Shown one piece after another: positions 1 through 6,614 of a DNA stretch of 19,692 bases (position 1 is the stretch's first letter; every line of letters starts with the position of its first letter). The stretch is from Clostridiales bacterium. GTDB lineage: Bacteria; Bacillota; Clostridia; Lachnospirales; WRAX01. The position numbers and the translations under genes were made by a program. The notes beneath the pieces are model-generated. The model was given only the letters and a program-made list of their open reading frames with translations, was not told the origin of the DNA and did no database searches. The DNA is taken from NCBI GenBank assembly GCA_031277155.1, contig JAITMW010000062.1, positions 1 through 19,692 on the forward strand, read 5' to 3'.

Positions 1-1115
1 CTGCCAGTACATCATTGCACAAGCCGGATGTTGTGATACAGACAGTTGCAGAGGCCATGTCACAATTCGGCAATGCGGGCCGCGGCGGGCATCCTGCCGC
101 AATGCTGGCGACGCGTGAGGTCTATAAAGCGAGGGGAAGCCTGGCCACGCTTTTTGGTGCGCGTCCAAATCAGATTGCTTTTACGCATAACGCCACAATG
201 GCGTTGAATATGGCTATTTTTGGCCTGCTGCGCCCCGGCGACCATACAATTGCCACGGTTTTGGAGCATAATTCCGTACTGCGGCCGTTGCACCGGCTGC
301 AAAAAAGCGGTCTTTCCGTTGATTTTGTCGGGCTTGTGGGCGATGGCAACTTGGATTATGCGTCATTTGACAAATTCTTGCAAAAGAATACCAAATGTAT
401 AATTGCTGCCCATTGTTCAAATGTAACCGGGCAAATTGTAGACTTAAAGTATCTGGCTGATTTTTGTAAAAGCAATGGCCTGATACTGATTGTTGATGCG
501 GCGCAGTCTGCCGGACTGCTGCCTATAGATATCAACGCCCTTGGTCGCTCTGTTGTGTGCTTCACGGGCCACAAGGGGCTTTTGGGGCCGCAAGGCACCG
601 GAGGCTTGGCGGTGAATGACATCGAAATTCCGCCCACTTTTGTTGGCGGCAGCGGAAGCGACAGCTTCTCACAGAATCATTTTGATTCTTTTCCGGAGTC
701 TCTTGAAGCAGGGACGCTGAATTCTCACGGTATTGCGGGCTTGGCCGCCGGGGTGGAATTCATCAAGGAACGAGGTGTTGAAGCCGTCATGAAGGAGGGC
801 CTGGAGCTTGCAAGAGCCTTTACAGATAGTGTCAGAGATTTTGCCGGCGTCAAGATTTTTGGAAATCCGGCGCTGCCCAAGGTGCCAATAGTCAGCATAA
901 ATATTGGCGATTTGGATTCCGCTGAAGCGGAGGCCATTTTGGCACAGCGCGGAATTTACGTGCGCGGCGGCTTTCATTGCTCGCCCCTGGCGCACAGGGC
1001 GCTGGGAACGCAGTCCCAAGGTGCCGTGCGCTTTAGCTTTTCGTCGCTAAACACAGCGGAGCAAGTTGAAATTGCGATACAGACAGTTGCAGAAATGGCA
1101 AGGGAGTTTGCATGA
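1..1115 (+). CDS. Cysteine desulfurase / class-V aminotransferase family, 5' end cut by window
   Basis: This is a PLP-dependent fold-type I enzyme of the cysteine desulfurase family, expected to take sulfur (or selenium) from cysteine and form a persulfide. The PLP lysine is the AAG at 573-575 within GHKGLLGPQGTGG. The cofactor-contacting DAAQSAG lies upstream of it. The likely catalytic cysteine is the TGC at 978-980 in the motif GGFHCSPLAH, which matches the EF2568-like (TIGR01977) subgroup better than classical IscS or SufS. The frame stays open to base 3 and reads ASTSLHKPDVV, matching the family's N-terminal DNAATSxPKPxxV. The true start is therefore some 15-25 bases before the window, and the TTG at 15 is not the start. 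The stop overlaps the next gene's ATG by four bases. By family knowledge, this subgroup occurs near selenium-dependent molybdenum hydroxylase genes; the substrate here is inferred. Confidence 0.9.
   Translation, partial: ASTSLHKPDVVIQTVAEAMSQFGNAGRGGHPAAMLATREVYKARGSLATLFGARPNQIAFTHNATMALNMAIFGLLRPGDHTIATVLEHNSVLRPLHRLQKSGLSVDFVGLVGDGNLDYASFDKFLQKNTKCIIAAHCSNVTGQIVDLKYLADFCKSNGLILIVDAAQSAGLLPIDINALGRSVVCFTGHKGLLGPQGTGGLAVNDIEIPPTFVGGSGSDSFSQNHFDSFPESLEAGTLNSHGIAGLAAGVEFIKERGVEAVMKEGLELARAFTDSVRDFAGVKIFGNPALPKVPIVSINIGDLDSAEAEAILAQRGIYVRGGFHCSPLAHRALGTQSQGAVRFSFSSLNTAEQVEIAIQTVAEMAREFA
35..52 (+). repeat. 18-base direct repeat, copy 1
   Basis: This 18-base word is identical to 1076-1093. With three further matching bases upstream across one mismatch, the match is 21 of 22 (31-52 versus 1072-1093). 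Both copies lie in the desulfurase gene in the same codon phase and encode IQTVAE. Confidence 0.9.
1076..1093 (+). repeat. 18-base direct repeat, copy 2
   Basis: This is the second copy of the word at 35-52, near the 3' end of the desulfurase gene. The two copies are 1041 bases apart, a multiple of three. Confidence 0.9.
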
Positions 1116-1357
1116 GGAAGAAAGTGCCAAAATTGGTAATAAGTTTTAAGGCGGTTACGGCGGCAATTGCCATGGAAAATATTGCCAAATCGGAGCTTGG
1201 ACGTATTATTCCTCTGCCCGCAGCCATTGGCGCAGGCTGTGGCCTGGCATTTTGCGTCAATCCCAAGGACGAAAAGGAAATTTTGGCGCTAATGGAAAAA
1301 CATGACATAGAATACAGCGGCCTTCACACAGTTGAAATTTATGAAGCCCGGTCCTAA
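1112..1357 (+). CDS. DUF3343 small protein, putative Se/S carrier
   Basis: This 81-residue protein fits the DUF3343 family (Pfam 'putative Se/S carrier protein-like'). The family shape is visible: an N-terminal strand (residues 7-12), a helix with ENIAKSELGRIIPLP, and a short segment GAGCGLAFCV carrying Cys43 and Cys48. Cys43, in the Cys-Gly turn, is the one expected to be conserved and to carry a persulfide or selenide. The ATG overlaps the desulfurase stop (ATGA) and is preceded by GGGAG at 1102-1106, so the two are probably translated together. The obvious reading is a desulfurase and its acceptor. The family assignment is firm; the carrier role is proposed for the family and not proven. 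Confidence 0.82.
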   Translation: MRKKVPKLVISFKAVTAAIAMENIAKSELGRIIPLPAAIGAGCGLAFCVNPKDEKEILALMEKHDIEYSGLHTVEIYEARS

Positions 1358-1375
1358 AAAATTTTCATCAGGGTA

Positions 1376-1404
1376 TTGACAAATTTGCCCGCAAGGTGTA
1401 AAAT
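1376..1404 (+). promoter_or_regulatory. Sigma-A type promoter for ylxM-ffh
   Basis: TTGACA (1376-1381), a 17-base spacer, and TAAAAT (1399-1404) form an almost consensus housekeeping promoter in the 92-base gap between the DUF3343 gene and ylxM. Transcription should begin near 1411, leaving a leader of about 40 bases. It separates the sulfur/selenium pair from the SRP and ribosome-maturation block. Confidence 0.85.
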
Positions 1405-1449
1405 GGGTGTTAATGTGTTTTACTTTACAGCAAAGAATATGGGTGCCGC

Positions 1450-1773
1450 ATGGATGATGTGTTGCGCAATACGCTTTTATATGATTTTTATGCCGATTTG
1501 TTGACGGCGCGGCAAAGGAACATTTACCACATGTATCATTGCGAGGACATGTCCTTGGCCGAAATTGGAGATAGATTCGGCATCAGCCGCCAAGCGGTGA
1601 GCATCTCCTTGAAGCAAGCAAGAAGGAGCTTCGATGCCTTTGAAGTTGCGCTGAAGCTTGTGGAAAGGCATGTTTGCGCACGAGAATATTTGGCCGAGCT
1701 GAAATGCGCGCTGGAAGGCCGAAACTATACTGATAGTGTCACAATTTTGGATAAACTGGATGATTTGATTTAG
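1450..1773 (+). CDS. ylxM: YlxM, helix-turn-helix protein encoded with the SRP GTPase
   Basis: This is a 107-residue member of the UPF0122/YlxM family, a sigma-70 region-4-like helix-turn-helix protein almost always encoded just before ffh and reported to modulate SRP in streptococci. The start LRNTLLYDFYADLLTARQ matches the family's N terminus. The helix-turn-helix lies at about residues 34-58 (MSLAEIGDRFGISRQAVSISLKQA). It is followed by a helical tail. The ATG at 1450 gives the expected length, but the upstream bases (GAATATGGGTGCCGC) hold no real Shine-Dalgarno sequence, so initiation may be weak. The ffh gene follows after 12 bases. Confidence 0.93.
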   Translation: MDDVLRNTLLYDFYADLLTARQRNIYHMYHCEDMSLAEIGDRFGISRQAVSISLKQARRSFDAFEVALKLVERHVCAREYLAELKCALEGRNYTDSVTILDKLDDLI

Positions 1774-1785
1774 CGAGGTGAAGCC

Positions 1786-3135
1786 ATGGCCTTTGAAAGC
1801 CTATCAAACAAGCTTTCTGCCGTTTTTAAGCAATTGCGGGGCAAGGGAAAACTGTCCGAAAAGGACGTGAAAGAGGCCATGCGTGAGGTTCGGCTGGCTT
1901 TGCTTGAGGCCGATGTCAATTTCAAGATTGTCAAAGAATTTGTTGCGGCTGTGACGGAAAAAGCTGTTGGTGACGAGGTTTTACGCGGCCTTAACCCCGG
2001 TCAATCCGTGATTAAAATCGTAAATGAAGAAATGACGGCCTTGATGGGCAGTACACACAGCAAACTTACTTTTTCCGGCAATCCGCCCTCAGTATTCATG
2101 ATGGTTGGTTTGCAGGGCAGCGGCAAAACAACTACCAGTGGCAAAATTGCCTCGCAGCTGCGCAAGCAAGGCAAAAGCCCGCTTTTGGTGGCCTGCGATA
2201 TCTATCGCCCCGCAGCCATAAAGCAACTGCAAGTTGCAGCGGCAAATCTCAATATACCTGTCTTTGAAAAGGGCGGCCAAAGCCCTGTGCAGACGGCCCT
2301 GGAGGCTGTTGAACATGCTCGCGGGCATGGCAATGATGTGGTTATAATTGATACAGCGGGTAGACTTCATATTGATGATGAGCTTATGAACGAGCTGACT
2401 GAAATCAAGTCTGCCGTGCGCCCGCAGGAGATACTGCTGGTTGTAGACGCCATGACGGGCCAAGACGCCGTAAATGTGGCGGAGAGTTTCAGCGAAAAAA
2501 TCGGCATTGACGGCATCGTCATCACAAAGCTGGACGGCGACACGCGCGGCGGCGCCGCCCTGTCCGTTCGCAGGATTACGGGCAAGCCCGTAAAATATGT
2601 GGGCATGGGCGAAAAAGTCGATGATTTAGAGCCTTTTTATCCTGACCGCATGGCGAGCCGCATTTTGGGCATGGGCGATGTTTTGACAATTATTGACAAG
2701 GCCCAGCAGGCTTTTGATGAGGATGAAGCCCTTGAATTGGAGCGCAAGATTCGCAAAAATGAGTTTACGCTGGATGATTTTTTGGCGCAAATGCAGCAAG
2801 TTAAGAAAATGGGGCCGCTGAAAAATATTTTGGGGATGCTGCCCGGTACCGGTGGTATGAAAATTGACGAGAATGACATCGACGAGAGGGCCATGGGCCA
2901 TGTGGAGGCCATTATTCAATCTATGACCCCCAAGGAGCGCGAAAATCCCACACTCTTAAACGCGTCGCGCAAGCGCAGGATAGCGGCGGGCAGCGGACGA
3001 AACATTCAGGAAATAAACCGATTGTTAAAGCAGTTTGAAGAAATGAAGAAGATGATGAGGCAACTTACGGGAATGGGTAAATCGGGCAAAAAGCGCGGCA
3101 AACAGGCGTTTGGCGGGCTTCCCTTTATGAAATAA
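1786..3135 (+). CDS. ffh: Signal recognition particle GTPase Ffh
   Basis: Ffh (SRP54) binds 4.5S/6S RNA and signal sequences and, with FtsY, delivers nascent membrane and secreted proteins to the translocon. At 449 residues it is full length. The four-helix N domain spans about 1-85. The GTPase domain has the P-loop GLQGSGKT (108-115), DTAGR (189-193) and TKLDGDTRGG (247-256). The methionine-rich M domain (about 327-430) has the RNA-binding region with LLNASRKRRIAAGSG (390-404) and a Met-rich helix near 419-430. A short basic Gly/Lys tail ends it. GAGGTG lies at 1774-1779 before the ATG. FtsY, often upstream, is not next to ylxM here. Confidence 0.98.
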   Translation: MAFESLSNKLSAVFKQLRGKGKLSEKDVKEAMREVRLALLEADVNFKIVKEFVAAVTEKAVGDEVLRGLNPGQSVIKIVNEEMTALMGSTHSKLTFSGNPPSVFMMVGLQGSGKTTTSGKIASQLRKQGKSPLLVACDIYRPAAIKQLQVAAANLNIPVFEKGGQSPVQTALEAVEHARGHGNDVVIIDTAGRLHIDDELMNELTEIKSAVRPQEILLVVDAMTGQDAVNVAESFSEKIGIDGIVITKLDGDTRGGAALSVRRITGKPVKYVGMGEKVDDLEPFYPDRMASRILGMGDVLTIIDKAQQAFDEDEALELERKIRKNEFTLDDFLAQMQQVKKMGPLKNILGMLPGTGGMKIDENDIDERAMGHVEAIIQSMTPKERENPTLLNASRKRRIAAGSGRNIQEINRLLKQFEEMKKMMRQLTGMGKSGKKRGKQAFGGLPFMK

Positions 3136-3155
3136 TCTCAATTGGAGGAAGAGAA

Positions 3156-3395
3156 ATGGTAAAAATTAGGCTTAAAAGGATGGGCGCAAAGAAAAATCCC
3201 TTCTATCGTATAGTGGTGGCGGATTCTCGCGTGGCGCGTGATGGCAAAACCATTGAGGAAATCGGATATTATGACCCCACGAAAGACCCTTCGGTCATTA
3301 AAGTTGATGCCGAGGCTGCCAAAAAATGGATTAGTAGCGGCGCGCAGCCGACTGATACTGTGCGTGGCATTTTGAAAAAGGCAGGGGCTATTTAG
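3156..3395 (+). CDS. rpsP: 30S ribosomal protein S16
   Basis: S16 is a small-subunit protein that binds 16S rRNA early in assembly. The 79-residue product opens with MVKIRLKRMGAKKNPFYRIV, the family signature, followed by VADSRVARDGKTIEEIGYYDP. Its length is typical for Bacillota. A strong ribosome binding site GGAGGA (3144-3149) sits seven bases before the ATG, fitting high expression. It follows ffh by 20 bases and precedes khpA by 18, the standard clostridial order. Confidence 0.98.
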   Translation: MVKIRLKRMGAKKNPFYRIVVADSRVARDGKTIEEIGYYDPTKDPSVIKVDAEAAKKWISSGAQPTDTVRGILKKAGAI

Positions 3396-3413
3396 TGAAA
3401 GCGAGGTTCCTAA

Positions 3414-3647
3414 ATGAAGGAATTATTGGAAGTTATTGCAAAAAAGTTGGTTGATAACCCCGAGGCCGTCTATGTGGAAGAATTGCCTGCCGAAAAGGGC
3501 ATTGTGTTGGAATTGCGCGTGGCGCAGGCCGACATGGGCAAGGTTATCGGCAAGCAGGGAAAAATTGCCAAAGCCATACGGACGGTGGTGCGCGCTGCCG
3601 CCATTCACAATGACAAACATGTTTCTGTTGAGATTGTTCAGCAGTAA
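3414..3647 (+). CDS. khpA: KhpA, single KH-domain RNA-binding protein
   Basis: This 77-residue KH-domain protein (YlqC/UPF0109 family) is expected to act with KhpB as a small-RNA and mRNA binder; in streptococci the pair influences cell size and division. The type II KH fold has its GxxG loop at GKQG (47-50 region, in MGKVIGKQGKIAKAIR). The N terminus LLEVIAKKLVDNPEAV is typical. Its position between rpsP and rimM is the conserved one. The ATG at 3414 gives the family's usual length. Confidence 0.96.
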   Translation: MKELLEVIAKKLVDNPEAVYVEELPAEKGIVLELRVAQADMGKVIGKQGKIAKAIRTVVRAAAIHNDKHVSVEIVQQ

Positions 3648-3663
3648 AATTATGTGTGAAGCC

Positions 3664-4173
3664 ATGAATGATTATTTTGAAATTGGAAAAATTGTGAATA
3701 CTGTGGGTGTTAGTGGCGAGCTGAAGATTTTCCCTACCACAGACGATGTTAAGCGATTTGGCCTGCTTGAAACTGTGAGTATCATTTTGAATGATGGGCT
3801 AATCGAAAAGCCCGTCACAAATGTGCGATTTCACAGAAACCTTGTGATGCTGCGGCTTGGCGGCGTTGATGATGTGGACAGCGCAAACGCGCTCCGCGGC
3901 GGTGTTATTGTGGTGGAGCGCGCCGATGCCCTGCCTCTTGCTGAAAACGAATATTATCTCAAAGACCTGTTGGGCGTGGCTGTTAGTACGGAAGATGGCG
4001 AAAAATTAGGCTTTTTGCGGGATGTGATTTTTACCGGAGCCAATGATGTTTATGTGATTGGTGGCGATGATGGCAAGGATTTGCTAATTCCTGCCATTTC
4101 AGACTGCATACTTTCAGTTAATGTCGGGGATAAGCAAATGGTGGTGCGACTGCTGGAGGGATTGCGGCCATGA
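3664..4173 (+). CDS. rimM: 16S rRNA processing protein RimM
   Basis: RimM helps mature the 3' head domain of the 30S subunit and binds S19. The 169-residue product begins MNDYFEIGKIVNTVGVSGELK, matching the family's start at the N-terminal beta-barrel. The PRC-like barrel occupies roughly the second half, beginning around NEYYLKDLLGVAV. I chose the ATG at 3664. An in-frame ATG at 3652 would add only four residues (MCEA), and the frame stays open still further upstream across khpA, where the codons look like a shadow. The stop overlaps the trmD ATG by four bases, so the two are probably coupled. Confidence 0.95.
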   Translation: MNDYFEIGKIVNTVGVSGELKIFPTTDDVKRFGLLETVSIILNDGLIEKPVTNVRFHRNLVMLRLGGVDDVDSANALRGGVIVVERADALPLAENEYYLKDLLGVAVSTEDGEKLGFLRDVIFTGANDVYVIGGDDGKDLLIPAISDCILSVNVGDKQMVVRLLEGLRP

Positions 4174-4847
4174 CATTCCACGTTTTGACGCTGTTTCCTG
4201 AGGTTTTTGAGGCCGGAATCCACTCCGTGATAAAGCGCGGCATCCAAGATGGCAAAATCGCCATAAATGTTGTAAACATCAGGGATTTTGCGATTAATTG
4301 TCGCGGTCAAACCGACGGATATCCATATGGCGGCGGTGCCGGTATGATTATGATGGCAAGGCCCATTTATGATGCCTACAAATCCCTTGGGGCCGCCTCC
4401 GGGCGGGTTGTGTACCTTTCGCCCCAGGGCAGGGTTTTTGACCAGACCACAGCGGCCGAGCTTTCTGCCGAGGGTGAGCTAGTGCTGCTTTGCGGCCATT
4501 ATGAGGGGGTCGACCAGCGCATTATCGACGAGATTGTCACCGATGAAATTTCGCTGGGCAACTTTGTGCTGACAGGCGGCGAAATTGCCGCCATGGCCGT
4601 GATTGACGCCGTGGGGCGGCTTGTGCCCGGGGTCATAAAGCCGGATTCGTTGATGGATGAGAGTTTTTCGGCCGGGCTTTTGGAATACCCACAGTTTACA
4701 CGGCCGCGCACTTTTATGGGGCGGGATGTGCCGGAAGTTTTGCTGTCGGGGCATCATGGCGAGGTTGAGAAATGGCGGCGCGAGAAGGCCCTGGAGGCCA
4801 CGAGGAGCAAGCGGCCTGATTTGTTGGAGGGAAAAGGACATGGCTAG
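4170..4847 (+). CDS. trmD: tRNA (guanine-N1)-methyltransferase TrmD
   Basis: TrmD makes m1G37 in tRNAs using S-adenosylmethionine, guarding the reading frame. The trefoil-knot SAM site is visible as YLSPQGR (82-88), LLCGHYEGVDQRIIDE (106-121) and SLGNFVLTGGEIAAM (128-142). Arg150 in VGRLVPGV aligns with E. coli Arg154. The position of E. coli Asp169 appears to be Glu164 (in DESF). The loop before PYGGG reads NCRGQTDG where many TrmDs have DKHxxVDD, so this segment is divergent. The C-terminal tRNA-binding part (YPQFTRPRTFMG, GEVEKWRREKALEATRSKRPDLL) is normal. At 225 residues it is slightly short for the family. Confidence 0.97.
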   Translation: MTFHVLTLFPEVFEAGIHSVIKRGIQDGKIAINVVNIRDFAINCRGQTDGYPYGGGAGMIMMARPIYDAYKSLGAASGRVVYLSPQGRVFDQTTAAELSAEGELVLLCGHYEGVDQRIIDEIVTDEISLGNFVLTGGEIAAMAVIDAVGRLVPGVIKPDSLMDESFSAGLLEYPQFTRPRTFMGRDVPEVLLSGHHGEVEKWRREKALEATRSKRPDLLEGKGHG

Positions 4848-4947
4848 GCGGATTTTTGCGCTGATAGGCGCTGTTGCCGTTTTGATATTGTTTTTGGTAC
4901 TATTTGTTATACCTGTCGATGCTTTTCCGCTTATTTTTGAGGGTTAG
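4840..4947 (+). CDS. Small single-pass membrane protein, 35 residues, unknown function
   Basis: The frame starts at an ATG eight bases inside the end of trmD, with GGAGGG (4826-4831) eight bases upstream, as good a ribosome binding site as any in the window. The product is MARRIFALIGAVAVLILFLV followed by a short tail ending in FPLIFEG. It has a positively charged start, one hydrophobic helix (about residues 5-25) and an acidic end, giving a predicted N-in, C-out single-pass peptide. Its stop is three bases before mtaB, which is in step with operon expression. I do not recognise a family. The site signals and packing argue that it is real; its small size leaves some doubt. Confidence 0.65.
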   Translation: MARRIFALIGAVAVLILFLVLFVIPVDAFPLIFEG

Positions 4948-4950
4948 AGC

Positions 4951-6243
4951 ATGGGTAAGAGGATTGCGGCGACAACATTGGGTTGCAAGGTGAATATGCA
5001 TGACACACATGCGCTGCTGGCGAAATTTGTTGACGCCGGGTATGAAATTGTGCGCAATGCGGACGATGCCGACATTTGCGTTGTCAACACTTGTTGCGTC
5101 ACCAATACGGCGGATAAAAAGTCGCGCCAGGCCGTGCGGCGTGCCAAAAGCCGCTGTGGCATGGTGGCGGCGGTGGGATGCGCCTGCCAGGCCAATCCTG
5201 CGCGGTTTGCGGAGGTTGGGGCCGACATTGTGCTTGGAACGGCCAATCGCGCCGGATTGCTTGAATACATTGAGAATTATTCATCAGGCGAGACTGTTGT
5301 TGACAAGGGCGATATCTCTGATTTTGGCGGATTTGAGGCCAATGATATTAGCAAAATCCACGGCAGGACCCGGGCCTTTTTGAAGATACAAGACGGCTGT
5401 GACAATTTTTGTACCTTCTGCATCATACCGCATGTGCGCGGAAAATCCCGCAGCCGGCCGCCGGGGGATGTGCTTGATGCTGCGCGCCGTTTTGCCCAAG
5501 GGGGTTACAAAGAAATTGTGGTTGCGGGTATTTGCGTGGCGTCTTATGGGAAAGATTTACAAGACTGCAATTTGCTGACTGTTTTGGAGCAAATATGCAA
5601 AATTGACGGCATTGAGAGGGTGCGGCTTTCTTCCGTGGAACCGGACGCCATAACGCCTGAATTTTTGGGCTTTGTGGCGAAACATCCGAAATTTTGTGAC
5701 CATTTGCATCTTTCGCTGCAATCCGGCTGTGACGCTGTGTTGGCAATGATGGGGCGCAAATATACAGGGTTGCAATTTGCGGAGGCCGTTGCCGCGCTGC
5801 GGAAAATATCGCCGGATATCAGCATCACAACGGATGTCATCGCGGGCTTTCCCGGCGAAAGTGCGGCGTATCACAGGCAAACCCTTGATTTTATTGCGAA
5901 TTTGGGCCCGGCGGCACTGCATGTATTTCCATATTCTGCCAAGGAGGGGACATCCGCCGCAAAAATGGATAATCAGCTGCCCGCCCGGATAAAAAATGAG
6001 AGGGCCAAAGAGCTGATTAAGCTGGGCGATGCGCTGACTAAGGCCCACAATGCCCGGTTTGCGGGACGCGTAATGCCTGTGCTGGCTGAGGCGCGCAATG
6101 GCGCGGGATTTTACGAAGGCAAAACCACCAATTATATTTCCGTATATTTTGAGGGCGCCCAGGGCCTTGAGGGCAGTATTTTGGATGTCAGACTGGACGT
6201 GGACCACGGCGGCAAATTCTTCGGTGTGTTACAGTATAGTTAA
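4951..6243 (+). CDS. mtaB: MtaB, tRNA t6A37 methylthiotransferase
   Basis: MtaB is a radical-SAM enzyme that converts t6A37 to ms2t6A37 in tRNAs reading ANN codons. The N-terminal MTTase domain has the three cluster cysteines expected of the family: Cys12 (LGCKVN), Cys48 (NTCCVTN) and Cys77 (VGCACQANP). The radical-SAM motif CxxxCxxC is at Cys150, Cys154 and Cys157 (DGCDNFCTFCIIP). A C-terminal TRAM-like region follows from about residue 365. At 430 residues the length is normal. The LGCKVN start and TIGR01579-like features favour MtaB over MiaB or RimO. The segment VAGICVASYG carries an extra cysteine (Cys195) where relatives usually have another residue. GAGGG lies at 4939-4943. Confidence 0.94.
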   Translation: MGKRIAATTLGCKVNMHDTHALLAKFVDAGYEIVRNADDADICVVNTCCVTNTADKKSRQAVRRAKSRCGMVAAVGCACQANPARFAEVGADIVLGTANRAGLLEYIENYSSGETVVDKGDISDFGGFEANDISKIHGRTRAFLKIQDGCDNFCTFCIIPHVRGKSRSRPPGDVLDAARRFAQGGYKEIVVAGICVASYGKDLQDCNLLTVLEQICKIDGIERVRLSSVEPDAITPEFLGFVAKHPKFCDHLHLSLQSGCDAVLAMMGRKYTGLQFAEAVAALRKISPDISITTDVIAGFPGESAAYHRQTLDFIANLGPAALHVFPYSAKEGTSAAKMDNQLPARIKNERAKELIKLGDALTKAHNARFAGRVMPVLAEARNGAGFYEGKTTNYISVYFEGAQGLEGSILDVRLDVDHGGKFFGVLQYS

Positions 6244-6250
6244 ATTTCTG

Positions 6251-6288
6251 TTGCAAATATTGCAAAGTTGTTTAAAATGTATTATGAT
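6251..6288 (+). promoter_or_regulatory. Promoter for ireB with a repeated TTGCAA element
   Basis: TTGCAA (6260-6265), a 17-base spacer and TATGAT (6283-6288) make a good sigma-A type promoter, with the start expected near 6295 and a leader of about 38 bases. A second TTGCAA lies at 6251-6256. TTGCAA is its own reverse complement, so the two copies three bases apart form a symmetrical element overlapping the -35 box. A protein could bind there, but none is known, and AT-rich chance is possible. Confidence 0.7.
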
Positions 6289-6332
6289 GGAATTAGGTGC
6301 ATCAAGTCGCAAACGTGAGCATGGAGGTTATA

Positions 6333-6614
6333 ATGAGGCCGCATGACATTTCAAGCAATCTGTCACAAACACAGAAAATAAGCACCATCGGCAAAGAAGC
6401 CAGAAGCTCTGCCCGCGATATCTTGCTGGAGGTATACGGCGCCCTGAAAGACAAGGGATATGACCCTGTCATCCAAATTGTCGGATACATTCTTTCGGGC
6501 GACCCCACATATATCACGGCGCATAGGAACGCCCGCAGCATGATTGGGCGCATTGAACGTGACGAACTTTTGGAAGAAATCTTGAAATTTTACCTGGAGA
6601 GCAACGGGCGATGA
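6333..6614 (+). CDS. ireB: IreB family regulatory phosphoprotein (UPF0297)
   Basis: In Enterococcus, IreB is a substrate of the Ser/Thr kinase IreK and lowers cephalosporin resistance, linking it to cell-wall stress. The 93-residue product has the family core EVYGALKDKGYDPVIQIVGYILSGDP read in two parts, and ends with the conserved ITAHRNARSMIGRIERDELLEEIL. The N-terminal tail holds several Ser/Thr (Ser7, Ser8, Ser11, Thr13, Ser17, Thr18), a plausible phospho-region. I chose the ATG at 6333 because GGAGG (6323-6327) lies five bases before it; a GTG at 6297 would overlap the promoter's start point. Its stop overlaps ruvX by four bases, the classic yrzL-yrrK order. Confidence 0.93.
   Translation: MRPHDISSNLSQTQKISTIGKEARSSARDILLEVYGALKDKGYDPVIQIVGYILSGDPTYITAHRNARSMIGRIERDELLEEILKFYLESNGR

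Noticed and set aside
15..17. TTG as the start of the desulfurase gene
   Set aside because: The frame stays open to the first base of the window, and the upstream residues ASTSL fit the family's N-terminal motif, so the gene begins before the window.
3436..3663. Long N-terminal extension of RimM inside khpA
   Set aside because: The extra codons overlap the whole of khpA in another frame and read as a Trp/Arg-rich shadow, while RimM homology begins at 3664.
6297..6332. GTG start giving a 12-residue longer IreB
   Set aside because: It falls at the predicted transcription start, while the ATG at 6333 has GGAGG five bases upstream and gives the family's usual length.
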